This document shows, piece after piece, positions 15,332 through 24,498 of a stretch of 64,000 nt of DNA; positions within the stretch are counted from its first letter, which is position 1; each line of letters begins with the position of its first letter. Position numbers and translations under genes: made by a program. Location: positions 62,001-126,000 of the forward strand of contig CAKSFP010000003.1 of NCBI GenBank assembly GCA_934454585.1. Direction: 5' to 3'. The notes under the pieces are model-generated. The model did no database searches and was not told where the DNA came from. It saw only the letters and a program-made list of their open reading frames with translations. The stretch comes from an uncultured Clostridia bacterium (GTDB taxonomy: Bacteria > Bacillota > Clostridia > UMGS1810).

Positions 15332-16024
15332 TTATTCGTTTCTCGGGTCGATAAGTTTTGCAGCGTCGTCTATTCTGCCATACTGACCGCTTGCTTTTTC
15401 AAGAGCCTCGTTAGCATCCATGCCGCCCTTTATCATTTCCATCATTTTGCCCATATGTACAAACTTGTAGCCGATGATTTCGTTGTCTTCGTCAAGAGCA
15501 ATTTTGGTTACATAACCCTCTGCCATTTCAAGATATCTTGAACCTTTTGCCAGTGTACCGTACATTGTGCCGACCTGGCTGCGCAGACCCTTACCGAGAT
15601 CCTCAAGACCCGCACCTATCGGCAGGCCGCCCTCGGAGAAAGCTGTCTGAGTTCTTCCGTATACAATCTGGAGGAAGAGTTCTCTCATTGCGGTATTGAT
15701 AGCGTCGCACACGAGGTCGGTGTTGAGTGCCTCAAGAATTGTTTTGCCGGGGAGAATCTCCGATGCCATAGCGGCGGAGTGAGTCATGCCGGAGCAGCCG
15801 ATTGTCTCAACCAGTGCCTCCTGGATAACGCCGTCTTTGACATTGAGTGTCAGTTTACAGGCTCCCTGCTGAGGTGCACACCAACCGATGCCGTGAGTAA
15901 GACCGGATATGTCTTTAATCTCTTTGGCTTTTACCCATTTGCCCTCTTCCGGAATCGGAGCCGGGCCGTGGTTTGCACCTTTGGCAACCACACACATATT
16001 TTCAACTTCTGAACTGTAGATCAT
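15332..16024 (-). CDS. Iron-sulfur cluster assembly scaffold-like protein (NifU/SufU type)
   Basis: The 230-residue protein resembles NifU N-terminal/SufU scaffolds. Cysteine-bearing segments are GIGWCAPQQGAC and VETIGCSGMTHSAAMASEIL, the latter matching the conserved GCxxxxAS-type scaffold loop. About 80 residues at the C-terminus extend past the usual scaffold. The ATG start follows AAAGGGG. It is the first gene of a two-gene unit with the GGGtGRT gene. A TAAAAT -10 box with a weak TTGCGC -35 box lies about 45 bases upstream. No sulfur-donor desulfurase is adjacent, so it may serve a specialised client. Confidence 0.85.
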   Translation of the reverse strand: MIYSSEVENMCVVAKGANHGPAPIPEEGKWVKAKEIKDISGLTHGIGWCAPQQGACKLTLNVKDGVIQEALVETIGCSGMTHSAAMASEILPGKTILEALNTDLVCDAINTAMRELFLQIVYGRTQTAFSEGGLPIGAGLEDLGKGLRSQVGTMYGTLAKGSRYLEMAEGYVTKIALDEDNEIIGYKFVHMGKMMEMIKGGMDANEALEKASGQYGRIDDAAKLIDPRNE

Positions 16025-16138
16025 TTTTTTACCCCTTTCCTACTGATTACATTGTTAATATTTTATCATAGATTCTATAAAGTGCGCAAGACACATTGTC
16101 GATTTTTGTTGAATGTGTATAACATAAAATCCGCCGAA

Positions 16139-16888
16139 TCACATCATATTCTGCATTGAATACATACCCGGTTTTTTGTCCGCAATGAATTTTGCCGCCT
16201 TGATGCTGCCCACGGCAAAAATCTCTCTGCTCATGGCGGTATGCTTTATCTCGATTATCTCGTCATTGCCGGCAAAAATCACCTCGTGTTCGCCGACTAT
16301 GGTGCCGCCGCGCACAGAATGTATGCCGATTTCATCGTGCGAGCGTTTCTTGCGCACGCTGTGCCTGTCGTACACATATTCCGGCTTGTCGCTCAGTTCT
16401 TCCGCCATGGCATCAGCAATCATGAGAGCCGTACCGCTTGGCGCATCTATCTTTCTGTTGTGGTGTTTCTCCACAATCTCTATGTCAAAATCGCCCCCGA
16501 GAGCCGACGCGGCTTTCCTTACAAGGCTGATGAGAAGGTTGATGCCGAGTGACATATTTGCACTGCGAAAAACCGCCGCAGTCTCCGACAGCTTGTCCAA
16601 CGCCTTTATCTGCTCATCGGACAGACCCGTTGTCGCCATAACAAGCGCAGTGCCCGTCCTGCCGCAATAATCGATAAGCCCGTCCGCAACGGCCGGATTG
16701 GAAAAGTCGATGATAACATCGGCTTTTCCGTCAAATTTGTTTATGTCATCAACAACGGGATAATCGGAGCACGAGTCCGTGTTGATGTCCAGTCCGCACA
16801 CTATTTTACATTCGTTATCTTCCGCCGCAAGCTGCGAGATGACTTTGCCCATCTTGCCGTTGCAGCCGCTGAGTATAATATTTATCAT
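16139..16888 (-). CDS. dapB: 4-hydroxy-tetrahydrodipicolinate reductase
   Basis: Reduces the DapA product with NAD(P)H in lysine/diaminopimelate synthesis. The 249 residues show a Rossmann loop SGCNGKMGK at 7-15, DFSNP, the catalytic EKHHNRKIDAPSGTA and a C-terminal GSIKAAKFI. ATG after AAAGGAA, 15 bases after dapA. Last gene of asd-dapA-dapB. Confidence 0.97.
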   Translation of the reverse strand: MINIILSGCNGKMGKVISQLAAEDNECKIVCGLDINTDSCSDYPVVDDINKFDGKADVIIDFSNPAVADGLIDYCGRTGTALVMATTGLSDEQIKALDKLSETAAVFRSANMSLGINLLISLVRKAASALGGDFDIEIVEKHHNRKIDAPSGTALMIADAMAEELSDKPEYVYDRHSVRKKRSHDEIGIHSVRGGTIVGEHEVIFAGNDEIIEIKHTAMSREIFAVGSIKAAKFIADKKPGMYSMQNMM

Positions 16889-16903
16889 TTTATCAACATT
16901 CCT

Positions 16904-17794
16904 TTAGATTAAACCATAGTTTATAAGTGCCTTTTTGAGTTTTGCAAGGTTGTCGTCGCTCATCTCGCAAAGCGGCAGTCTGACAGGGCCGACATCCATG
17001 CCCATGAGGTTGCACGCTGTCTTTACCGGCACGGGATTTACCTCGCAGAAAAGCGCCTCGTTAAGCTCCGCCGCCTCAAGCTGCATCTTAAGGCTCTGAG
17101 CGGTGTCACCCTCAAGGTACTTCATGACGATGTCGTGGGTCCGGCGCGGCGCGACATTTGCAAGCACAGATATTACTCCTTTGCCGCCGAGCGACATGAC
17201 CGGCACTATCTGATCGTCGTTACCGGAATATATGTCCAGTCTGTCGCCGCACAGTGCGGCTATTTTAGCCACCTGAGATATATTTCCGCTCGCCTCTTTT
17301 ATGGCGACTATATTTTCGATTTTCGACAGAGTTGCCGCCGTTTCCGGCTCGATGTTCACACCCGTGCGCGACTTCACGCTGTACATGATTATCGGCAGAT
17401 CCGTGCACGCCGCAATCGTCTCATAGTGCTTTATGAGTCCGCGCTGCGTGGTCTTGTTGTAATAAGGCGTCACGCAGAGCACCGCATCCGCACCCACACT
17501 CTGTGCAAATTTCGTCATCATGACGGCATGGTCGGTGTAGTTGGAGCCCGTGCCGGCTATGAGAGGAATTCTGCCGTTTATCTTTTGCACGGCATACTTT
17601 ACAGCCTCGCAATGCTGTTCGTCCGGCAAAGTGGGCGCCTCACCCGTGGTTCCGCACAGGATTATGGCGTCGGTACCGTTTTCTATGTGAAATTCCAAAA
17701 GTTCTCCGAGTTTGTCATAATTAATTTCTTCGCCTGTTTTATCAAAAGGTGTTACAAGGGCTACGCCCGAACCCGTAAATACAGTTGATTTCAT
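16904..17794 (-). CDS. dapA: 4-hydroxy-tetrahydrodipicolinate synthase
   Basis: Condenses pyruvate with aspartate semialdehyde. The 296-residue TIM barrel carries GTTGEAPTL, the YYNKTTQRGLIKHY region with its tyrosine, and the Schiff-base lysine in VAIKEASG. The ATG at 17794 after GGAGG is preferred over an upstream in-frame ATG at 17830 that lies inside the asd 3' end and precedes no family sequence. It is 20 bases after asd, so co-transcription is likely. Confidence 0.97.
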   Translation of the reverse strand: MKSTVFTGSGVALVTPFDKTGEEINYDKLGELLEFHIENGTDAIILCGTTGEAPTLPDEQHCEAVKYAVQKINGRIPLIAGTGSNYTDHAVMMTKFAQSVGADAVLCVTPYYNKTTQRGLIKHYETIAACTDLPIIMYSVKSRTGVNIEPETAATLSKIENIVAIKEASGNISQVAKIAALCGDRLDIYSGNDDQIVPVMSLGGKGVISVLANVAPRRTHDIVMKYLEGDTAQSLKMQLEAAELNEALFCEVNPVPVKTACNLMGMDVGPVRLPLCEMSDDNLAKLKKALINYGLI

Positions 17795-17814
17795 AATTAC
17801 CTCCGAGGATTTTT

Positions 17815-18816
17815 TTATTTGCTTTCCCAATATTCAATAAGTTTCTGAGCAATCTGTACAGCGTTTGCCGCCGCACCTTTTCTTATATTGTCCGCAACAA
17901 CCCACAGGTTGACGCCGCTCTCCACGCTGTCATCACGGCGGATTCTGCCGACATAAGTCTCGTTTGTGCCCGTTGCGTTAAGCGCAAGCGGATACACATC
18001 GTGCTCCGGATCATCCTGAACCACAATTCCGGGAGCTTCCTTAAGCACCTCTTTAAGCTCATCAAGGTCAAACTGATTGTAGAACTCGACATTTATGGAT
18101 TCGCTGTGGCTGTTGAATACCGGCACACGAACTGTGGTGGCTGTGATTCTGATGGAATCATCACCGAGGATTTTTCTCGTCTCGTTGACCATCTTCATTT
18201 CTTCTTTAGTATATCCGTTAGGCAGGAAAACATCTATATGAGGCAGGCAGTTTCCGGCAATCTGATGCGGGAATTTCTTGGGCGCCTCGCCCTTGAGTCC
18301 GTTCTCCAAATCCTTGTATCCCGCCATGCCGGCACCCGACACGGCCTGGTATGTGGAATAGACCACTCTCTTGATTTTGTATTTATCGTGCAGCGGCTTG
18401 AGCGCAACCATAGCCTGGATTGTTGAGCAGTTGGGATTTGCAATGATACCCTTGTTCCACTCTATGTCACCCGGATTAACCTCAGGCACAACAAGCGGCA
18501 CCTCGGGATCCATTCTCCATGCGCTGGAATTATCTATAACCACGCATCCCTTGGATGCTGCTATGGGAGCGAATTTTTCGCTTGCGGAGCCTCCTGCCGA
18601 GAACAGCGCAATATCAACGCCGCGGTCGAACGAGTTTTCGGTGAGTTCCTCAATCTCATATTCTTTTCCCATAAACTCAATCTTCTGTCCGGCAGACCTT
18701 TTTGACGCAAAGAGCCAATAGTTCTCAACCGGGAGTTTGATTTCCTCAAGGACCTTCAAAAATGTGCGGCCGACCATGCCGGTTGCACCAACAACAGCAA
18801 CATTGTATTTTTTCAC
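17815..18816 (-). CDS. asd: Aspartate-semialdehyde dehydrogenase
   Basis: Makes aspartate semialdehyde from aspartyl phosphate with NADPH, the branch point to lysine, threonine and methionine. The 333-residue protein has GATGMVGRTFLKVL at the start, the catalytic cysteine in NPNCSTIQ, and the later His of NSHSESI. The start is GTG at 18816, 8 bases after GGAGG. First gene of the asd-dapA-dapB unit. The upstream gap of 165 bases is too short for a typical lysine riboswitch with a separate promoter, and none is visible. Confidence 0.97.
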   Translation of the reverse strand: MKKYNVAVVGATGMVGRTFLKVLEEIKLPVENYWLFASKRSAGQKIEFMGKEYEIEELTENSFDRGVDIALFSAGGSASEKFAPIAASKGCVVIDNSSAWRMDPEVPLVVPEVNPGDIEWNKGIIANPNCSTIQAMVALKPLHDKYKIKRVVYSTYQAVSGAGMAGYKDLENGLKGEAPKKFPHQIAGNCLPHIDVFLPNGYTKEEMKMVNETRKILGDDSIRITATTVRVPVFNSHSESINVEFYNQFDLDELKEVLKEAPGIVVQDDPEHDVYPLALNATGTNETYVGRIRRDDSVESGVNLWVVADNIRKGAAANAVQIAQKLIEYWESK

Positions 18817-18853
18817 TGCTATGACCTCCGTAAATTCAGTTTTATTCTCTTAC

Positions 18854-18882
18854 AGGATACCACTAAAGCACATATAAGTCAA
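18854..18882 (-). promoter_or_regulatory. Probable promoter of asd-dapA-dapB
   Basis: TTGACT (18882-18877), a 17-bp spacer and TATCCT (18859-18854). Good -35, moderate -10. It lies about 40 bases upstream of the asd start. Confidence 0.5.
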
Positions 18883-18919
18883 CAATTATGTCGATTTTTT
18901 TACAAATTCGGCAAATTAC

Positions 18920-18948
18920 TTGACTATATCGCAAAAATATTTTATTCT
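18920..18948 (+). promoter_or_regulatory. Probable promoter of the SpoIID-like gene
   Basis: TTGACT (18920-18925), 17 bp, TATTCT (18943-18948), about 34 bases before the start. Divergent to the asd promoter. Confidence 0.45.
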
Positions 18949-18981
18949 ATAGTATATGCATATTTCAGGGGAGGTACACAG

Positions 18982-20289
18982 ATGAAGAAATTTTTATGTA
19001 TATCCATATCACTTTTGATTTTAAGTTCCTATACAGTTTATGCGGCGGACAACAGCGAAATGCTCAGAGTGGGCATCAGTTACGGCACAGACGCTGTCAG
19101 TCAATGCTCGCTGGAATCCTCGGCGGGTTTTCTCATCGGCATTGACGACAACAGAGTTTTCTCGGAACAAATGAAATACGGCGAAGCGGCAATCAATGTG
19201 ACGATGAGCACTGAGGGTGTCTGCACCTACGGAAACGACACTTTCGACACCAACAGCGGTCAGCGGCTCACATTCATGGCAGCGGACGGCGGATTGGTCC
19301 GTGTGAACGGCAAGGAATACCGCGGCGGCATAGAGATACTCAATGCCGGCGGTGGCAAAATGGCGGTGATAAACCTCATCTCGCCCGACGACTACATAAA
19401 AGGCGTAATCGGCAGGGAGATGTCATCAAGCTGGCACATAGAGGCGCTCAAGGCGCAGGCAGTGTGCGCGCGCAACTACGCCATATCAAACAAGGGCAAG
19501 CACAATGCAGCCGGCTTTGATGTATGCCCGACGGTGCACTGCCAGGTATACGGAGGAGTGGCGGCGGAGGCGGCAAGCACAATCCGCGCGTCGGACGAAA
19601 CAAAGGGAAGATATCTCATGTACAACGGCGCACTTGCGGACACACTTTTCTTCTCGTGTGACGGCGGTCACACATCGACAGCAAAATATGTGTGGGGAAA
19701 CGATGTGCCATATCTGCGCGGAGTGGAGGACATCTACGAAAACCCGTCCGAGGCGACGAGATACAACTGGAGCACAACGCTCACCACGGCAGAAATTGAG
19801 GCAAAACTCCTTGCAAACGGTGTGAACATAGGCAAGGTGACCGCCGTAACGGCGACGGCAGAGCCAACAACCGGTCAGGTGTACAAGCTGACCATAACAG
19901 GCACAACGGGTACAAAAGAATACACAAACGACGGCACGCGCACCTGGGCCGGGTCTGCAACGCTGTTCAGCCAGAGATACACCGTGACGCCGGTATCGGC
20001 GGACGCATCTGCCGGCACGACGGCGATCACCTCAGCCGGCAAAGAGCCGCTTGCGGAATTTATGGCGATATTCACCGGCGGCAAGGCGGAGTTTGCCTAT
20101 CCGTTCATCGTGCGCAGCGCAGCGGGCAATTCCACAGTTAATCAGACCGCACTGGCATATCGATTTGACGGGCACGGCTGGGGGCATGGGCTCGGCATGA
20201 GCCAGTATGGGGCGAAAGCCATGGCAGACCGTGGGTTCGGTTACGAACAGATATTAGCATTCTATTACCCGGGTACAAATTTGCAGTAG
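18982..20289 (+). CDS. SpoIID/LytB domain protein (secreted peptidoglycan enzyme)
   Basis: A 435-residue exported protein with a signal peptide (about 1-22). The SpoIID family removes stem-less glycan strands as lytic transglycosylases; LytB relatives stimulate amidases. The core is ISPDDYIKGVIGREMSSSWH (with the conserved acid), ALKAQAVCARNYA, and the C-terminal GHGWGHGLGMSQYGAKAMA and YYPGT. A long insert of about 90 residues sits between the two parts. Family homologs occur both in and outside sporulation, so this does not prove spore formation. ATG start after GGGGAGG. The stop touches the frame of queA. Confidence 0.92.
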   Translation: MKKFLCISISLLILSSYTVYAADNSEMLRVGISYGTDAVSQCSLESSAGFLIGIDDNRVFSEQMKYGEAAINVTMSTEGVCTYGNDTFDTNSGQRLTFMAADGGLVRVNGKEYRGGIEILNAGGGKMAVINLISPDDYIKGVIGREMSSSWHIEALKAQAVCARNYAISNKGKHNAAGFDVCPTVHCQVYGGVAAEAASTIRASDETKGRYLMYNGALADTLFFSCDGGHTSTAKYVWGNDVPYLRGVEDIYENPSEATRYNWSTTLTTAEIEAKLLANGVNIGKVTAVTATAEPTTGQVYKLTITGTTGTKEYTNDGTRTWAGSATLFSQRYTVTPVSADASAGTTAITSAGKEPLAEFMAIFTGGKAEFAYPFIVRSAAGNSTVNQTALAYRFDGHGWGHGLGMSQYGAKAMADRGFGYEQILAFYYPGTNLQ

Positions 20290-20318
20290 TGCAAAAATCG
20301 CAAAGGAGCATTAAAACA

Positions 20319-21344
20319 TTGAAAACAAGTGATTTTTATTATGATTTACCACATGAGCTGATTGCCCAGACGCCGCTTGCCGACAGGGCATCGTCAAAAC
20401 TGCTCACGGTGAACAAAAAAACGGGCGAGATGAGCCATAAGATATTTCGTGACATTAAAGACGAGTTAAAACCGGGCGACTGCCTGGTGCTTAACGACAC
20501 GCGCGTCATCCCGGCGAGGCTCATCGGCGAAAAAGAGAGCACGGGCGGCAAGATAGAGTTTTTGCTGCTGAACCGAAAATCCACAAACGAATGGGAAGTA
20601 ATATTAAAACCCGGCAAGAAGGCAAAGCCCGGCGCACGGTTTGTGTTTGGAGGCGGCAAGCTGAAAGCCGAGATACTCGAGACAATAAACGACGGCAACC
20701 GGCTTGTGCGTTTTGAATACGACGGGCTGTGGGAAAACCTGCTCGACGAGCTGGGTGAAATGCCGCTGCCGCCGTACATTACGGCACACCTGGACGACCG
20801 CGAGAGATATCAGACAGTGTACTCAAAGCACGAAGGCTCTGCGGCCGCACCGACTGCCGGACTGCACTTTACAAAAGAACTGCTCTCCGAGATTGAGCAA
20901 AAGGGAGTTAGAATTGAATATATCACACTCCATGTGGGGCTCGGCACATTCCGCCCGGTAAAAGTGGATGATGTTACAAACCACAAAATGCACTCGGAGT
21001 TCTATTCTATCACAAAAAAGACTGCCGACGCGATTAACGAAACCAAGAAAAACGGCGGCAGAATAATATCCGTCGGCACCACCACCACCCGCACCCTGGA
21101 GACCGTGGCAGACGGAGACGGATCAGTGCGTGGAAGCAGCGGCTGGACGGACATATTCATCTATCCGCCGTACAAATTCAAATGCGTGGACTGCCTGATA
21201 ACCAACTTTCATCTGCCGGAATCCACACTGCTGATGCTTGTGTCGGCTTTCTCAAGCAAGGAAATAATCATGAACGCTTATGCGGAGGCAATCAAAAACC
21301 GTTATAGGTTCTTCAGTTTCGGAGACGCCATGTTTTTGCATTAA
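20319..21344 (+). CDS. queA: tRNA preQ1(34) S-adenosylmethionine ribosyltransferase-isomerase
   Basis: Transfers and rearranges the ribose of S-adenosylmethionine onto preQ1 in tRNA, to form epoxyqueuosine. A TTG start at 20319, after AAAGGAG, gives 341 residues and the family start MKTSDFYYDLPHELIAQTPL. A GTG at 20289 overlaps the previous stop and adds ten atypical residues, so it was not chosen. Motifs: VLNDTRVIPARL, the AAPTAGLHFT loop, HVGLGTFRPV, and ITNFHLPESTLLMLVSAF. Other queuosine genes are not in the window. Confidence 0.97.
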   Translation: MKTSDFYYDLPHELIAQTPLADRASSKLLTVNKKTGEMSHKIFRDIKDELKPGDCLVLNDTRVIPARLIGEKESTGGKIEFLLLNRKSTNEWEVILKPGKKAKPGARFVFGGGKLKAEILETINDGNRLVRFEYDGLWENLLDELGEMPLPPYITAHLDDRERYQTVYSKHEGSAAAPTAGLHFTKELLSEIEQKGVRIEYITLHVGLGTFRPVKVDDVTNHKMHSEFYSITKKTADAINETKKNGGRIISVGTTTTRTLETVADGDGSVRGSSGWTDIFIYPPYKFKCVDCLITNFHLPESTLLMLVSAFSSKEIIMNAYAEAIKNRYRFFSFGDAMFLH

Positions 21345-21365
21345 AAACATGGCGTCCGTTTTAAT
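21324..21365 (+). terminator. Rho-independent terminator of queA
   Basis: A perfect 14-bp stem (21324-21337 with 21343-21356), 5-base loop, then a T-rich tail. Its left arm is made of the last codons of queA, and the stop codon lies in the loop. Confidence 0.9.
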
Positions 21366-21371
21366 TTTTAT

Positions 21372-22913
21372 TCAGAACCGTATATCTTCACAATTCCCCT
21401 CGATAACAATCTGCTCACTTCCGATTTTCCGTCCGTCTGTCGTAAGATTGTCAAATGTGACTCCGCTTATGCCGCAGTTATCATTTTCATCCACGGCGGC
21501 ACGGCAGCGGATAACCGACGGAATGAGCCTTTCCGTACTGCCCTTAATCTGAATATTCCTGAACATAATGTTCTCTATCCTGTAACCGGAGTTCTCGGTG
21601 TAGGACGCATTTTGAGAGCCGCGCACCTCTATATGCACCGGCTTGGAATTGCTGCCCCGTGTCACCTCTATAACCATGTTTTCAAAGCAAATACCGCGCA
21701 CTATCTGCTCGCTCTGTGACAAAATGCGCATGAATCCGCTCCAGTACATAGAATAATCGTCGGGATTATTGCAAAATGCACGATACGGCGTCTCTATGAC
21801 GCGGCAATCGTGAATATGTATGTCCTCTATGACGCAGCGCGGATTTGTGCTGCCGGTCGCATGACCGCCAAGCACTATCGGGCGCGCATTTGAGCTCATG
21901 ACACAATTTTTTACCTCAACGGCACGGCAGACGGGCTTGACATCATCATAACCGTCATCAAAAAGAGACGGTATGGAGTCACATGAATTATACATACAGA
22001 AACAATCGTCCGCACTCTCAATCCAGCAGCCGTCAACAAGCAGCTGCGATGTGTTGTAGCAGTTGATGCCGTCGGCATTTTCGGTGGATGTGAACATTTT
22101 CACATTGCGCAGTGCAATGTGCTCGCAGTTGCGCAGAACCACTCCGCGGAACTCGCAGTTGAGCACAATATCCTCGACGGTGATGTGCGAACTGCCGCTG
22201 CGCACATACACATTGGGCACCGCCCAATAGCGAAAGGCACCCCACATCTGCCCGTCGGGATAATCAAAATCCCGATCCGCACCGTGACACCTGTCTATCA
22301 GAGACAATGTGCCCGCGCCGCAGATGTGAACATTGTGCACACCGCGCAGGACTATTGCCGCATTCACCACAGCGCCGTCGGCGATGTATATAAGCGTGTT
22401 GTCGGGCACAGAATCAATCACGGGAGTACCGTGTTCATCTGTGCGGATATAATCGCAGTTGTCTGCGGTGTGCAGACCGCGGCGAAAGATTATCTCATGT
22501 TCAAACCCTGTCGGCATCGGTTTGCGCTTGTTGCAGAAAACACGCAGACCGCCGAATATGTCGCCGTCGGGGTCTATGACAAAATTGACGCTCCCGCTCA
22601 CACAAAAGCGCACGATGCCGTCCGAGAAATCGGCTTTCACGGCGTTCTCGGGTTTTATCTTTATATTCTTCACGCCCGACGGAAGTTTTATCTCCGCCGC
22701 AGCGCTGTTTTCAAACTCAAACGAGGCAAAATATGTGCGCACGGTGTGAGTGCCCATGCCGAGGCCGTCATATTCTTTGTAAACATCGTCCGGCAGAGTG
22801 ATATTGTTAAATCCGCCGTCTGTAAGCAGAGATGTATATACGGGTATGTTTTTTGTGTCGGTTCCCTCCGTCACGCGGAGGGAGTATTTGTAGGATTCAA
22901 AGATTTTTTTCAT
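21372..22913 (-). CDS. GH28-like right-handed beta-helix protein (probable intracellular pectin-type hydrolase) 1
   Basis: The 513-residue protein has an N-terminal beta domain (1-140) and then the repeated beta-helix turns of the polygalacturonase (GH28) fold. The family motifs are partly kept: NADG at 279-282 for NTDG and ADDC at 301-304 for the aspartate pair, but GHG is replaced by GGHATG at 349-354. No signal peptide, so it should act inside the cell on imported oligosaccharide. It is the last gene of the long minus-strand locus and a close paralog of its upstream neighbour. The substrate could be a uronic-acid oligomer; this is family-based inference. Confidence 0.8.
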   Translation of the reverse strand: MKKIFESYKYSLRVTEGTDTKNIPVYTSLLTDGGFNNITLPDDVYKEYDGLGMGTHTVRTYFASFEFENSAAAEIKLPSGVKNIKIKPENAVKADFSDGIVRFCVSGSVNFVIDPDGDIFGGLRVFCNKRKPMPTGFEHEIIFRRGLHTADNCDYIRTDEHGTPVIDSVPDNTLIYIADGAVVNAAIVLRGVHNVHICGAGTLSLIDRCHGADRDFDYPDGQMWGAFRYWAVPNVYVRSGSSHITVEDIVLNCEFRGVVLRNCEHIALRNVKMFTSTENADGINCYNTSQLLVDGCWIESADDCFCMYNSCDSIPSLFDDGYDDVKPVCRAVEVKNCVMSSNARPIVLGGHATGSTNPRCVIEDIHIHDCRVIETPYRAFCNNPDDYSMYWSGFMRILSQSEQIVRGICFENMVIEVTRGSNSKPVHIEVRGSQNASYTENSGYRIENIMFRNIQIKGSTERLIPSVIRCRAAVDENDNCGISGVTFDNLTTDGRKIGSEQIVIEGNCEDIRF

Positions 22914-22926
22914 TTTCGGTGTCCTT

Positions 22927-24486
22927 TCAAATTACAGTGATATTCTTTACATTGCCGCTTATCTCGAGAAAATCCTCTCCTCCTGTCATAGGCTCATCGC
23001 CGAATGTGACATTGCAAAACACCACCCCGTCTATGCATCTGTCGCTGTCCGCACCGTCCGCGGTACTGTAGAGCGCACTCGGCAAGTCAATGTCGGTTTT
23101 CGCCTGAAACGACACATTTTCAAAAAGCACATTCTCTATGCGATAGCCGCCGTGCTCGGTATATGATGCATCCGAGCCGCCGCGCACCTCTATGTGTATG
23201 GGCTGACCTTCATAATCGACCCGTTTGCGGCAGCGGATATTGATAAATCTGATATCAGAAATCAATTGCTCCGACTGTGAGAGGATGCGCATAAATCCCG
23301 ACCACTTTTTGACGCGCGGAATATCCGGAACATCGTAATAGCGGTAGTTGATTAAATCGCAGTCATGCACAAAAATGCGGCGCACGCTGTCGTGAGGATC
23401 GGTAGCGCCCGTGGCATGACCGCCTATGCAAAATGGTCTGCATGCCGTCACAAGAGTGCAGTGCGATATCTCTATGTCCTCGGAAACGGGCACGGGATCG
23501 GGGCAGCCGCCGTCGCCCAGATAGAGTATTGAGTCACACGATGTGAACACCGCCACGCAGTCGTCCTGACTGTGGATAAAGCAGTTTTTTGCGCTGACGC
23601 GCCTTGCGTTCATCATGTTGAGTCCGTCAGCGTTTATGCAATTGGTGAAAATTTTCACAGAATCAATGCGTATATCCTCGCTGTTGCGGATGACTATTCC
23701 GCGGAAATTGCTGCTTAGAGTTATGCCCTCTATGCTGATGTCGGAGCAATCCGTCTTTATGAAAACTGACGGAGGAGTGAATTTTTTCAACGGTCCGAAC
23801 ATGGGTTCGGCGGTGAATCCGTCCTCCGCGCCATAGCACTGCTCCACGGTGCTCACCACACCGCCGCCGTATATGCGCACGCCGTGCAATCCGCTGAGCA
23901 CAAAGGCGGCGTTCACCACGGCGCCATCGCAGATGTGCACCTCGGTGCCGTCCGTCAGACAGTTTATAACCGGGAAACCGTGCTCGTCCTTGACGATATA
24001 ATCACAGTTGTCCGCAGTGTAGTACCCGGGTGCAAATTCGATTTTTTTCACTTTTCCGTCTTTGTTGATTTTCCCGTCCGCATTCTCCGGCTTGTTGCAG
24101 ATAATCCGCAGACAATTGCTGAAAATTCCGCCTATCTTTATCATGACTGCCTCGCCCGGACTTACGCAGAATGTCACACGGTTGCCGTCGCGGCAAAAAT
24201 CTTTGTCAACAACCTCTATGCCGTCTGCACCGCCGTGAAACTCTGCCGAGATTTTCACTTCCCCGTCCGATGTGAGGAGCGAAAAATATGATTTTGCCAC
24301 ATAAACACCCAGAGGTATCTCGTCATACACTGCGGCAAGGTCGCCCGGAAGCGGATGCTGATCATTTGCCATGGACGAAAGTGTGGTATATACCGAGAGC
24401 GAACGGCACACGCCGTCCGCCTCGGCAAAGACAGAATAAATTTTAGATGTGAGCGCCCCGTTTGGGGCGCATATGGAATCAAACAT
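22927..24486 (-). CDS. GH28-like right-handed beta-helix protein 2
   Basis: The 519-residue paralog of the next gene, with the same layout and shared signatures GYYTADNCDYI, NADGLNMMNA, SQDDCVAVFTSCDS, GGHATGATDP, SGFMRILSQSEQ and HIEVRG. It too lacks a signal peptide. The change of GHG to GHA and the unusual Gly-Gly before it are shared by both, so they are a subfamily trait rather than a random loss. Starts 12 bases after the preceding SLH-protein gene, with GGAGAG before the ATG. Tandem duplication followed by divergence is likely, perhaps to split endo and exo roles or linkage types. Confidence 0.8.
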   Translation of the reverse strand: MFDSICAPNGALTSKIYSVFAEADGVCRSLSVYTTLSSMANDQHPLPGDLAAVYDEIPLGVYVAKSYFSLLTSDGEVKISAEFHGGADGIEVVDKDFCRDGNRVTFCVSPGEAVMIKIGGIFSNCLRIICNKPENADGKINKDGKVKKIEFAPGYYTADNCDYIVKDEHGFPVINCLTDGTEVHICDGAVVNAAFVLSGLHGVRIYGGGVVSTVEQCYGAEDGFTAEPMFGPLKKFTPPSVFIKTDCSDISIEGITLSSNFRGIVIRNSEDIRIDSVKIFTNCINADGLNMMNARRVSAKNCFIHSQDDCVAVFTSCDSILYLGDGGCPDPVPVSEDIEISHCTLVTACRPFCIGGHATGATDPHDSVRRIFVHDCDLINYRYYDVPDIPRVKKWSGFMRILSQSEQLISDIRFINIRCRKRVDYEGQPIHIEVRGGSDASYTEHGGYRIENVLFENVSFQAKTDIDLPSALYSTADGADSDRCIDGVVFCNVTFGDEPMTGGEDFLEISGNVKNITVI

Positions 24487-24498
24487 TGTCTCGCTCTC

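Noticed and set aside
16089..16117. Hairpin ACACATT...AATGTGT downstream of dapB as terminator
   Set aside because: Short stem, long loop and no T tract on either strand.
18817..18981. Possible lysine riboswitch before asd
   Set aside because: The interval is about 165 bases, is shared by two divergent promoters, and lacks the conserved helices of the L box.
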